A stretch of DNA of 64,000 nucleotides, from assembly GCA_013396525.1 (NCBI GenBank), contig VWYX01001330.1, positions 64,072 through 128,071 on the forward strand, written 5' to 3'. The stretch comes from Chaetorhynchus papuensis. Taxonomy: Eukaryota > Chordata > Aves > Passeriformes > Rhipiduridae. This document shows positions 26,101 through 36,799 of the stretch, one piece after another (the first letter of the stretch is position 1; each line of letters begins with the position of its first letter). Both the position numbers and the translations under genes were made by a program. The notes below the pieces were generated by a model. The model was not told the DNA's origin. It was given only the letters and a program-made list of their open reading frames with translations, and made no database searches.

Positions 26101-29060
26101 TCTGGAGAACTTCATGGGGCTTTCTCAGAGATGGCCAGGCACTCTAAAAGGAGAAGACAAGCCTACCTTTCTCCAGTAGTACAGGAGAGGGGCCCACATC
26201 AGGGAGGGGGATTTGATGCTGACATGAACTGGCACAGCTTCCCTGACTTCTATAAAATTGGCTACCTCAGCTGTAACTAGCCACACTGGTTTAAATTTCT
26301 TATGAATCCACTCCTACAACAAACAGGGCTAATCTGCCCTTATTGTAGAGATAACACTGGAATCTTCTAAAGAGTTTACATGAATAACTGTCAGTTAACT
26401 TTAACAACACTGAACAACAACTAAACCCCAGGAAGAGCTTCTTCACCAAGATCCTGTTCACAGATAGTCAAATCTTGTTACCATCTCTCAGCCACTAGAC
26501 TTCAGCTCCTGGAAAACATCTTTGTGCATTTCAACCACAGACTTCGACCTGAACTTTGAATACAAGTCAGAGTTAGACATTAACCACGACGACAAATCAG
26601 ACCACCCAAACAATTTCCTAAGTCAGCCCCCATTACTCATTCTGTAAAACATACATCTTAAAAATATAAGAAAAAAGGGTGAAGTACGGAAAATTAATAT
26701 TAGTCAGGTCAATGCACATTCCCAAGCTGATTCTCCTTCTCTGAACAGAATAAGAAAGGTATATATGAACAAATGCTTTCAGTTTAATTTGGGAAATGTC
26801 AGGAGGTTTGGATGGGCTTTAGGAAAAAACTAGACCGGGCTAATTTTACAGAGAAAATTAGCAAAAGAAGACAAACTCCACCTAAAAAGAATGCCAGGCC
26901 TCCAGCCCTTATCACTCTAATGGCCACATAAAGTCATGTGCAATTGCTATTTGCTATGAAATACATCAGTACCATGGGACAGAAAAATAAGGAGGGAACC
27001 ATGCCATTGAGAAAGAATCAGCATCCAGAGGCTGTAGCAGTCCCTGGAGCTCCTTCTTACCACACCCATTACAGGTCATCATTAATCCTCTTCCCTTGGC
27101 ATCAGTACAAAGGGATTCCTTAAATGAAGTAATCCACCATCAAATAAGCTGATTATTTTCTCCTACCATCCATATACAGCTCTACCACAAAAAACACACT
27201 TCAGCTGGAAACTAAGGAAATTTGTATTGACTGACTACACTGAGTCAAGCAAACACCCCCTACATCTGCGCTGAGGGCTCCAGCTTTGCCCCTCCAGCTT
27301 TACCGACTCAAGATCAGAAGGAAGAGATGATCCAGGGGCACGTTCTGAAGGTGGCAAGTACCAGACCAACATGTGGGATCCCTACAAAAATAAACCCTGA
27401 TGGCCAGTACCCAATATGGTTGTAAGGTCCTTAAAGGAGCCAGCCGTTTACAAAATGCTGAACATCTCAATCTCTTGGATACAGCCATAAGAAAGGGGAG
27501 AAAAATACAAGTAGTTTTATGCTTGTCCTGAAAACTCCAGTTGATACACATCAGGGCAACATTTAACAGAATTAAAATGACCAAACTGGCCAGTCACAGA
27601 TTGCCAATTCCTACCCACATAGTATCACAGTAAAATGTAATACAGCTTCAAAGGGCTGAGAGTTGTCCTTTTGGTTTTATTTTTTTTCTCCCCAGATTGC
27701 AACTTAAGCATCTGATATTGTGTCCCTCTAAATGTTCTGATAATTTCAAAAATTCCATGAAAAATACTACAAATATACCAGAAGCCTAAAAGGAGTCTTT
27801 CTTAGCTGTATTTCTTCCTAACCGGCCATTTCTAGAAGGCTAATATCAATGAGTGGCTGATATCACAGCAATATCCCCAGACTTTGAAAGCAAAAACTGA
27901 GAAAAGGACCAAGGGAGGTTCTACTTCCTACACACTAACTCAATTCCTCAGCAGCCAGCTCTTATCCCTGCCGAAGATTTCTATTTCAATATCTCTACCC
28001 ATAGGATGAAAAGGCTTCCCCTTCCAGGTGGCACACTAAGCACTGTGGATGTTCATCAGTCTGACTCCCAGGGCCAAGGATGTCAGACTGGGACAACATG
28101 TGAGCAGCTATTTCTAGCTCTTCTCCTCCGCTTTGTCAGAGGACACGCACACAGCAAAGCTACTACCAAAGCACTCAAAGCAGGATGTAAGACACAGGAG
28201 ATGACTCAACTTCTGTTCCTCATAGTAAGCTATATATAAAAGGCTAGTTACCACCACACTTTCAAACCTGGGTTTTAAACAGAGGTGAAGATACTGAGAA
28301 AAATCACAGTTGTCCCTTGATAACCACCGTGACATGCCAGGGGAATCGGTGCGTACAATAAGCCCCCTACTGCCAAAAGGCCAACACCCTTTGCAAAACA
28401 GATCCATCTTCCTTCCTCACTGAGATCTCCACTGGGGCCGAGCGCTTTCCTGTCCCACCGGCACCGGCCCAGCCCGCCAGCGACAGCTCGCGTCCAGAGG
28501 CTGCCCCGCGCCCTGGGAGCGGAGCGAGCTTTGGCCAAGTGACACGATTCAGTGCCGCGCTCGCTGACAGCCCCATGCCCCGGCTCCTGCCGCAGGTCAG
28601 AGGTTGCCGGCTCCGCCCCACAGCAGCCCCCGGGGCTGGGGGACACCGCGAGCACTGAAGCTGGGGGCACGGCGGTCCTGGCCGCCCGTCGGGAACGCGC
28701 TTCGCCCGGGAAGGGGAAGCCCGGGCGCGCATCACCGAAACCAGGGCCCCCCTCTCGCCCTCCCGCCCGCGCTGCGGCTGCGGAGGAGGAGGCGGCGCGC
28801 CCCGAGGGAGCGGCGCGGCCGCGGTCTCCGTCCCTCCGCCCTCGCCCCGAGGCGGGGGACCCCCAAAACCGAAGGGAAAAGCCCTCCTGCCCTAGCCTTT
28901 GTTCCTGGAGCGGATGCCCGCGGCGCAGGGGCGAGACAAAGGCGGGGGCACCGCGGCATCCCGCCCGCCCCGAGGCGGGGAGGGACCGCCACCCCCGGCT
29001 CTGCTGCGCTGGCCCGCGCACATGCACTCGCGGCACGGCGACAACGACGAGCGGCGTTAC
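23121..29060 (-). other. DUSP22: DUSP22 intron 1
   Basis: This 5.9-kb stretch between exons 1 and 2 has a canonical GTAAC donor and CAG acceptor. Its first 600 bases (28430-29060) belong to the CpG island. The rest is ordinary CpG-poor intron with no recognisable repeat, RNA gene or extra exon. A moderately GC-rich patch at 24061-24330 contains several CpGs, a CAACAGCAGCAACAG run and CTATTTAAAGG. It could be an enhancer, but I see no decisive motif. Confidence 0.85.
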
Positions 29061-29081
29061 CTTGTTCATCCCATTCCCCAT
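29061..29081 (-). CDS. DUSP22: DUSP22 coding exon 1 (MGNGMNK)
   Basis: The minus strand reads GCCATGG at the start, a near-ideal Kozak context. An in-frame TAA lies two codons upstream (29085-29087), which fixes this ATG as the start. The seven codons MGNGMNK are followed directly by a GTAAC splice donor (29056-29060). In DUSP22 and DUSP15 the initiator Met is removed and Gly2 is N-myristoylated, which directs the enzyme to membranes. The MGNG start is preserved here, so myristoylation is a reasonable inference. The exon sits inside the CpG island. The open frame continues past the donor into intron 1 for more than 250 codons, but that is GC-rich read-through and not coding. Confidence 0.93.
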
Positions 29082-29192
29082 GGCTTAAGCGACCCGCACG
29101 CCAGCACCGCGGGAGAAGCCGTCGGCCGCTGCTGCCAGCGGCGGGTCGGCGTGCATGGGATAGTGCTTGCCGAGGGGGAACTGGGGACGGGC

Positions 29193-29205
29193 TAATTGCT
29201 AATTA
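29193..29205. promoter_or_regulatory. AT-rich homeodomain-like site inside the CpG island
   Basis: TAATTGCTAATTA stands out as an AT-rich patch in otherwise very GC-rich DNA, 112 bp upstream of the DUSP22 ATG. It contains two TAATT cores, like paired homeodomain sites. Whether it lies in the 5' UTR or the proximal promoter is unknown. Confidence 0.35.
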
Positions 29206-29405
29206 AGGGCGGCCGCTGCTCGCCGCTGTCGGACAGGGCGAGGCGCATCCCTCTCGCCCTGGCCGGGGCCGTCTCCCTCCTGGATGCCGGGCGGCTGGGG
29301 CGGGTTTCCGTTCGGCCGCCCCCGGGAGCGGCGAGAGCCGCGGGGCCGCGCTGCCAGGAACCACCTCCCGCCACCGCCCCACGCGCGGTGCGGCCCCCGC
29401 GGGCC

Positions 29406-29422
29406 GCCCTGGGGCTTGTAGT
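29406..29422 (-). promoter_or_regulatory. ZNF143/THAP11-like site (ACTACAAG...)
   Basis: The minus strand reads ACTACAAGCCCCAGGGC, close to the SBS motif bound by ZNF143 (ACTACAA-N-TCCCAG...). It lies in the CpG island about 325 bp upstream of the DUSP22 start codon. This is a motif match only. Confidence 0.5.
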
Positions 29423-29462
29423 CCCCGCTGCCGCGCCCCGCCGCCGCTGCCCGCCCCAAGGA

Positions 29463-29478
29463 ACTACGCGTCCCAGCA
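29463..29478 (+). promoter_or_regulatory. ZNF143/THAP11-like site (ACTACGCGTCCCAGCA)
   Basis: The plus strand reads ACTACGCGTCCCAGCA, matching the ACTAC-NNN-TCCCAGCA core of the ZNF143 (Staf) SBS motif. It is the stronger of two such motifs spaced about 57 bp apart in opposite orientation in the island. ZNF143 sites are typical of CpG-island and bidirectional promoters and anchor promoter loops. Binding here is inference. Confidence 0.6.
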
Positions 29479-30017
29479 ACCCCCGCGCCGCAGACCTGCC
29501 CCACCTGCCGCGGCAGGCGGCGCCCGGCGGGCGTTCCGGGGAGGATGAATAAGCGCCGGCCGCGGTGGCGGCGGAGTGGCGGCAGGAGGGGTTCTGGTGC
29601 GTGTGTGTCGCTCCCCGGCACGGACCGCACGCCGCCGGTGCGCCCAGGGAGGGCAGGGCTGCGGCGTGCCGTGCGGGAGCGGACAGGTGCTGCCCGCCCG
29701 CCTCTGCCATCCCGAGCCCGTTTGGTTTCGGCCTCGAAAGGACTCTGGCAGGAGGCACCAGGCCTTGGGCGCCGGGGCTGCTGCCACAGCCTCCCGCTCC
29801 CTGCCCGTGCCGCTCCGGTGCCCCGGTGCCCAGGCGTGAAGCTGGGGCTGCGCGCCGAGCAGAGACTCGCCCAGCTGCCTGTGCCCTGCCGTGATTCCTG
29901 CTCTGCCATCCCAACCACGCTGCGGGCAAGCCGGGATCGCAGGTAGACAAAGGACATTCATGTCCTTAACTCAGACAGACAGACACACAGGAGAGCAAAT
30001 AGTTCGAAGCAAACATC

Positions 30018-30096
30018 GCAAGATCGTAGTGACTGAGATGGGAAGACACCTCTGCAGGGGCTGCCTGGTCCAACCATCTTCCTCAGGCAGGGAAAG
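30018..30096 (-). mobile_element. Possible degenerate CR1 3' end, reverse orientation
   Basis: The plus strand resembles a reversed CR1 tail: ATCGTAGTGACTGAGATGGGA, then ACACCTCTGCAGG, then CTGGTCCAACC and CTCAGGCAGGG. It is short and diverged and sits just outside the CpG island. Confidence 0.5.
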
Positions 30097-32586
30097 ATGC
30101 TTATTGCTGAGCTTCGGCAGGCGTGGCTTCAAAGCCACGCTCACTACTTCCACCCTCATGCTTTGCTCCGTAATGCACAGCGTGACATGATAGAGCTGCA
30201 TCCCTCTAACCACGGGGATGTTTTCCGAGGTGTGGTGATGGGGATCTGGTGGTTAGTGAGGGAAATTCCCTCCCAAGAGTTAATTTGATAGGGAATAGAC
30301 AGTTCAAATATGCAGGGACAGGGTACTGCTGCATAAGGTCTCTCCCATTAACTAGTGCAGTAACATTGCCTAAAAAACCTGAAATCCTTAGTGGATCAAA
30401 TGCAAAATAAAGAAGGATGCTGCTGTGTGACCACCACCAGATTCCCTGTGCATTTATACATGCATCAGTGTGAGGTGTGTATAAGAAGTGAAGATGTCAT
30501 TTTTTGGGCACACTTTGTAGAACTAGGCAGGTCAGGGGCATCTGCAGTCCAGTGCAGGCAGTGAAAGGCTAAAAGATGGAGAAGATGGTAAAGCCAACAG
30601 GCAGCAAGGCCAGGTATGAAACAATGGATTGATGAACTCTGTAAATCTAGATTAGTGATGGGGGACTCTTACCTAGTGGCAGTGGTTGCCAGTAAAAGCA
30701 AACTCCAAGAGAACAATTTCACAACCTCCAGTTGCAATCAAACAGTGGCTGTTGCCAAAGAGGCAGTCACGCGTCTTCACGCTACCCTTGACAGCACCTC
30801 TGTTCCCCTTTCCTCAGGCAACCCTCGACACCTGTCTGACCCAAGACCAAACTAATTCAGAGAACAAACCCTGTGGAAAGCTGAGGAGTCACAAACCCAC
30901 TCCCCGTGGGGTCAGATCAGTGCACACAGAGACAGGGATCAGGACCAGCCTGATCAAGAGCTGGTGCTGCTCCCACAGAAGCCAGTGACACACCTGAAAG
31001 CCAACAGAAGTTAAGCCATCAGTTTAGCTACGTAAAAAAGATGGAAAACCATTCCTGAACCTCTCCCTCCCTGAGGCTCAATAGAATCTGGGGGCTGTAT
31101 CATGTCATCATCAGCCTCAAAAACATCAGAGCCAGGATGTAAGGCCAGGAAGAATAGCCACCAGATTTAATGTACTGCCCTTCTCCCTTCTCCCTCCCTA
31201 CTGCTGAAAAGCACAGCAGTGAGCTTTATCTCAGATATTGGCTTTAATATTTCATTGGCAAAGCTCTCCAGAATGTAATTTAATTTAGTCTCATGCCATG
31301 CAAAATACGAATGAGGTCCAAACAGTATGAATCACAGCTTGCCATAATAACTACTAAACACATTGTATCCCCAAAGTGAAAGTTGTCAGAAACTCTGGCA
31401 AGAAGGATAAAAAGTAAATAATATCCATAATAACTGCAGGGATCTCTGTTGTGCTAAGAGGTCCAGGATAACTGGAAGGCCTTGTGATCAATTTGCTGGA
31501 AGCCTGAGCTCATCAATTTACTTCCCCATCACTCAGTTCCTTTATCTGAAAAACATAAATTACAATATGTCTGGCCTTTTTTTCAAAGAGCCCTGGAAAA
31601 GTACTGTGCACGAGCAGTTCATGTGAAATTTTTATATTAAGCAATACAGATGGAATACAAGCGTATCTAACTTCGTATCTATTTTTCTGAATAGAAAGTG
31701 TTAAACATCCTCATTCTTCTGGATGGGAAGTGTGATCCTCTGTTTTAATTTCAAGTTTTGTGAATCTCTTTGGGATGCCTACTTCAGCCTGAAGTATTTT
31801 CCGATATTAAACTTTTATTGCATGCATGCAACGTTTTACAGTGAAAGAGCAAAAACTAGAGTGGAAGAACATAACATACCAAGATTAAAAAGCAGTGAGA
31901 GGAAAACATTTACCCTTAAACATTAACCCTTCTCTCTTAAACATTTACCCTTGTGTATAGTACATCCTTTGCCTCTCCACAGATCTACAGAAGGAAACCT
32001 GATACTGTTGCCAGACCTGCCTCTCTTACACAGTTACTCCAAAAAGTGATTGTTTTAGTTCTTCAGCAAATGGTTTAATAAAATATCCCAGAATGCATTT
32101 ATGGGGGCAGGACTTCAGTAAGCCTAAATCCTCATAAAGTGTTTATTTGTTGTCACTTGCCAAGATCTTATTCCTTGTGCTTAGTATCTGCACTGTTTTT
32201 AATATTTTGCAAGTTCATTTTAAAAAGCAAGCTATCCTGAGATGACTGGACTGAATTAATGAGCTCAGAAAAAAGCAAAAAGCTCTTTCTGAATCTCACA
32301 GTCTTCAATCAGTATCCCTGAGAAGAGATCACTTTAGCATTGCCTGTAATCCCACAAATCCAGGGATTTTCCTACTTCTTTGTGATATGAGGATCATAAA
32401 TGGAGTAATCCCCACTCCTTGACTTCACACACAAATGTATCTGGCAATGTCAAGTCTTCAGCAGCAGCGACCATCTTCTAGGCAATTGCCTGAAAACTAA
32501 CAACCAACCAAACTGATAACGAAACTGACCCTTCTTAAAAATTCGACAAAACTTCTGCTTTGACAGTATGTTGAGCTTACTACGTT

Positions 32587-32604
32587 AAAAATAAATAAAT
32601 AAAT
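32587..32604 (+). repeat. (AAAT)4 microsatellite
   Basis: A short AAATAAATAAATAAATA run, probably the A-rich remnant of nothing identifiable. Confidence 0.85.
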
Positions 32605-35600
32605 ACTCTCTACTTCTTATCTTCTGATCTCACTTTCTCTAAACCCTAAGGTCACATGCAGCCATAGGCAGAAGGCATGTCAGCTATCCGTGATCTGTCA
32701 GGAACTGATAAGACCTGGGCTGGGTTCCTGGGAAGCAGCGTCACAACTTAGTTCTCAGAGGTGGCAAAGAAGGGAGATAAAAAGGATGATTGGTCAGAAA
32801 TAGCCAGTGGGATGGTTTTCCTCTGAAACAGAGCAATTTGACAGAAAGGAACTGTTCCACCAAAAAATAAATAATGAAACTTTAACATTCATAAATAGCA
32901 TTGAGTTTGTTTTCTAACTGTGCTGAGAGGGAGGTTGATGGTAGGGAAAGAGCTTGGAGGACTCATTGCCCTCTCTTTTAATATTTCCACGTGGTAATAA
33001 ACATTGCCAAAGCATTTCGAAACTTGTTTTCTCTGGATAGAAGAGATAACACCTTGATCTACTGCCACATAGCTTAAGACCAAAGTTTAATCATTTGATA
33101 AATTCACTGTCTTAAGGCCAAATTTGGCTTTTACTATACCTCTGTGAATATGCAGTAGCTTCATCAAAATCAATGATTTTGCAGCAAGCTTTAAGACCTG
33201 ATAATGAAGGGAATTACCACTGTGGTTTACTTCAGCGAAAATCAGCTTTCAGGAAGCTGCTCTCAATAGGCAGAGTAGCTGGAAGACTCTAATTCTGCCT
33301 TTTACTCCTCTTGCTTCCCCTTTCCATTAATGGATAATATCAGCAGCTTGTAGCGTATGCCAGGATGTGAGGGCTGAGCCAGCAGATGAGACCAAAGTGG
33401 CACAAAGAAGGGCTTTGCAGAAGGCAGGGCTCAGAAAAAAAAAAAAAAGGAACCAACAATTCAGACAGAAGGAACAATGCCAGAGAATGGCTGAGAAAAG
33501 CTTGTAGGATAATTTAGATGTAGGTTAGCTGCCATGGCAACCATGTACCAAATTACTCCACTTCTGTGTCTCTAAACCTGCCAGCAGCTAATTTTGTTTG
33601 TATGTACTTCAGGCTTTAAAACAAATTAATCCACCTTAAAACTCATGAGGGATTGCAAATGAAGTACTGGGACTGTTGTGGGGTGCTTGGTTTCAACATT
33701 TAGAAAATAGAGATAGAAAAAAATAATAGCCCTTGAAAATTCTGATTTCAGTAAGTGGCTAAAAAATACATAATTTCTTTAACATTCATAGCAGGCAGTT
33801 TTAACCCTGCATTTGTACTGCTTTGCCCTGTACTTGTTTATCAGGTCAACTTTACAACTTTACCTCAAATGTGTTTGTAAGAAAAAATTGGTCTTAGCAG
33901 CAGCTCTGTTTTATTTTTCACTGCAGGAAACTGCCATGTTACAAAAAGAATAAGACATTTTCTTTTACTCCAGGATTCTTTGGAGATGTGGTAGAATATT
34001 AGATCCCCAAGGAATAGAAACAAGGCTATCAAAGAGCATGCTGAAAGGCACATGCATATTATTAGTTACCAAGAATAGTTCATTGCTGAGTGTGAGTGAA
34101 AATATCCAAATGCATTCCCTTGATAAGTTAAGCATGTGTTCCTCTCTCTGGGCACACGTCAAAGTGTCCTCTAATGGAAAAATAATGTTACAACAGCCTA
34201 ACCTCTGCTTCCAGGCCATATACATGCAATCCTAGAGGAACACAACAGAGCCTAAACAACACCTCTGTGGAGGAAGCCCACAGACCATCGTAGCCATTGG
34301 ACTCCTCTGGTAAGGTCCATGAAAAGTCTTCAGAGTAGAAAGAGGTCAGTTTTTGATGTTCCCACTGAAATTTGGTGACCATCATTGAGATGTTCATCCA
34401 TTAGTTGAGAGGCATTAGAGCTTGATCCCCCAAAATCAGCAGGAATCTTTGAATCAACTGCACAAAAAACTGTGGTCAGTGCCAGGAGACAGTTCCTCAT
34501 CCCTCCATCATCACACAATACTCACTGTAGAGTGTGGTATTCAGTAACCAAGGCCTGCCTCCAGGCAAAATGCTAGGCAGAGATCTTAATTTGATTCCAG
34601 TTTCCCAACAGCTTCTCCTTAATGGGATTTGTCTTAAGATCTCCTGTGTTTGAAAAATTGAAAACAGTTCTCAATTCTGTATCATGTTTTCTTGGCCAAA
34701 ATTTAAGATAATAGCCCTTAAATACCACATATGATAAACTAATCCAAATACTTATGACCACATTCTCCAAGAACATTCAGTTACCCTGTGAGGCCCTTGC
34801 ACTACTGCTTTTACTAGTGGCTCACTCTTGATACAGGAGTGTTATCATCCAGCATTAAATATTTGATTTTTCTTGCAGAGTTTTCACTTGGTTTCATTAT
34901 TTTAGCCTATGGCAGTTATCTGACTGTGGCAGCAGAGTTGCTCCAAAGTTGCTTCCAAGCTATGTGGTTACCTAGAAATTCTGGCTCCAGTGCATCTGGG
35001 ATTCAGCATGTCCAGGACATTTTATTGTGCTGTCTGGGAGTGGTTGGTAGCACAGCTAGGAACAGGAGATGAGTGGGAAGCAGAGCACAGAGCATGCTTA
35101 CAGCCCAGAAACCTGCCTCTTGGAGCATGTAGGTGTAAACCCTTAAGATGTTTTCAGGTTATGCAGCAAACTCAGTGCACCTTGCCTGCCTGCCTTCTGC
35201 AGATAATAGTTAAAAATGTGTTTTCTCTCTGAGTATATGGCCACCTGAGACACCCTGGATCACTATGATTGCAACTGCTCTCAGCAATGGGTAAGGACCT
35301 TTGTGGATGTGAATCATGTCAAGCTCAGGAAGCAGTAACAATGCCAGGACTTCAAATTCTGCTGTTTGAAAATACCTGTTCCTCTAACATCATCTCCTGC
35401 TGAGCACTGTGTCTCCTGAGGAAAGTACCCACTGCAGACAAACCATCCCACTGATGTGACCCAATTAAGTACAGATGGACACCTAATGTTGCTATGTAAA
35501 TCTGCACTCCACTGCACATGGTGTAAATTAATGGTCATTAATCCAAAGATATTTTCAGACATTATAATATCTCATATGCCTTGTCTGGCACTACAGGCAG

Positions 35601-36074
35601 AGTCATCAGTGAAGTTGTGTCACAGAAGCGTTACTAGTCTGGGATGGCTACTGTTTCCTTTCAGGTTGGCAGTTCATTGGTCTTCTTTTCAACCAGTCCC
35701 TCTTCTCTGCTTACAACCTGCTCTCTAAGCTAATGTCTGTCTCTTTTTGCATCTACTGGACACCTTGCAGTTCCAGGAGATATTGCTACATCTGTCTCTG
35801 AGCTCTTCAGGTGTTTCTGGGATGTTTTATTGTGGTATTTTGGACTGTCAGTCAACCCCCATGCTAAAGCACCAGAACACCCAATAAACTTCTAATCTGT
35901 CAAGGGTTAATCCAGGGTCTCCTTGTGGTCTCTTCTGAGGCTTTTTTTTTTTGTTCTGAATGCTTTGGTCCTTTGTCTGAGACTCGAGACATTGGTTCTC
36001 AGGTTGTATAACTCTATGGTTTCACTTTCCTTTGTGCCTCCAGGTTAATCTACTCTCTCAAACTGTTCATTTGA

Positions 36075-36790
36075 CATAAGGATATAAGAGCAGCTGTTCT
36101 GGGCTGTAGCAAAGATCCATTCAACTCCATCTTCTCTCAACAGTGGCAAGTAGTGGATACCTATGAGAAACAGGGTGAGTACAGAAGGTTCCTTCCCCTT
36201 TTATATCTTCCAGTTTCTGGCAACCAGCCGGTGAAGTTTGTGAGCCAGGGGCACACCCAGTCCCTGGACTGAATGTTAAGCTGGTGGTTTTGCGGTAACA
36301 CTTACAGTGACTGCAAGATCTCCTTCTTGAGTGACAACTGGTCATTCAGAACTGTTTGCATTTATTAGGGCTGTATTTTTTTCATATGCACCCTTTTATA
36401 TTTATCAGCATTGTATTTTTCTGCCATTTTACTACCCAGTCAGTTGATAATGTGAGATCCCTGTGTTACTTTCTCAGGTAGACTTTGTTTTTGGCTGTTG
36501 GAAACAACTTTGTATCATTAGCCACTTTGGCTATCCCCCATCTTTTCCAGCCCAATTGTGAATGTGTTGGACAATGCAGGACCTGGCATTGTCCCCTGTG
36601 CTTGCTTGCCTTCCTCTTGCAAATTCCTTTAATTGTGAAAAATGATCAGTAGCTCCCACCTTTGTTTTTCATCCTCTAACCCATTACTAATTCACAAAAG
36701 GACCTTCCTTCAAATTAAGGCCTTCTAACAAACCTTTTGAGATTTGGGGAATCCTGTGAAAAGGTTTCTGAAAAATGCCATTATACAAAT
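36075..36790 (-). mobile_element. Ancient CR1-type LINE remnant, reverse orientation
   Basis: The plus strand follows, with many mismatches, the reversed CR1 family that is abundant in turtles and crocodilians. First comes a TAAGAGCAGCTGTTCTGGG...AAAGATCCATTCA segment with CAACAGTGGCAAGTAG and CAGTTTCTGGCAACCAG. Then comes the reverse-transcriptase part: CTGCCATTTTACTACCCAGTC, GTGAGATCCCTGTG, TTTGTATCATTAGCCA (a decayed FADD box), AATGTGTTGGACAATGCAGGACC and AAAAGGACCTTCC. The order is correct for one reversed element. Divergence is far higher than for the copies at 7200 or 9118, so this insertion is old, plausibly predating the bird radiation. Family assignment is by memory of the consensus. 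Confidence 0.75.
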
Positions 36791-36799
36791 GCATTGTAA

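Larger units (their letters stand above)
1..29081 (-). other. DUSP22: DUSP22 gene body, 5' part only (coding exons 1-3 and introns 1-3)
   Basis: Three exons on the minus strand encode consecutive pieces of one protein: MGNGMNK, then ILPGLFIGNFK, then D-ARDVEQLSKNN ... HDSARPMLE. Together they give residues 1-46 of dual-specificity phosphatase 22 (JSP1, MKPX), a small atypical DUSP of the JNK pathway. Exon phases fit: 0 between exons 1 and 2, and a split Asp codon (G|AT) between exons 2 and 3. The paralogue DUSP15 also starts MGNGM but diverges afterwards (ITHIISIHES-type segment), so DUSP22 is clearly the better match. Intron 1 is 5,940 bp, intron 2 is 7,854 bp and intron 3 is longer than 15.1 kb. 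I searched 1-15149 by eye for the next exon, including the signature-Cys motif, and did not find it. The catalytic exons and 3' UTR should therefore lie left of the window. The 5' UTR extends past 29081 by an unknown length into the CpG island. Confidence 0.93.
28430..29850. promoter_or_regulatory. DUSP22: CpG-island promoter of DUSP22
   Basis: CpG dinucleotides and GC content jump sharply between about 28.43 and 29.85 kb, against a CpG-poor background on both sides. The island covers exon 1, its 5' UTR and the start of intron 1, as expected for a housekeeping-type promoter without a TATA box. Many GC-box-like runs (for example near 28700-28900 and 29290-29330) are visible. The island extends about 770 bp beyond the start codon on the far side, so a divergent transcript to the right is possible, but I could not recognise one. 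The transcription start is not determinable by eye; it should lie a little above 29087. Several long open frames here on both strands are consequences of GC richness. Confidence 0.9.
29951..36070. other. Stretch right of the CpG island with no recognised gene
   Basis: After the possible CR1 tail at 30018-30096, I see no conserved coding exon, RNA gene or clear repeat here. A short (AAAT)n run sits at 32587-32604, a poly-A run near 33439 and a 14-bp palindrome TTGCATGCATGCAA at 31818-31831. Open frames are short with random-looking translations. If a divergent transcript starts in the CpG island, its introns would lie here. Confidence 0.6.

Noticed and set aside
28275..29081. 268-codon minus-strand open frame starting at the DUSP22 ATG
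   Set aside because: After MGNGMNK it reads straight through the GTAAC donor into GC-rich intron 1. The translation is low-complexity Arg/Ala/Gly/Pro, and the true continuation is exon 2.
28552..29206. Plus-strand open frames of 178 and 200 codons in the CpG island
   Set aside because: Stop codons are rare in GC-rich DNA. The translations overlap each other in different frames and match no family.
29192..29961. Several long frames (up to 252 codons) upstream of DUSP22 on both strands
   Set aside because: The same GC-rich effect: three overlapping minus-strand frames and three plus-strand frames cannot all be real, and none shows domain motifs.
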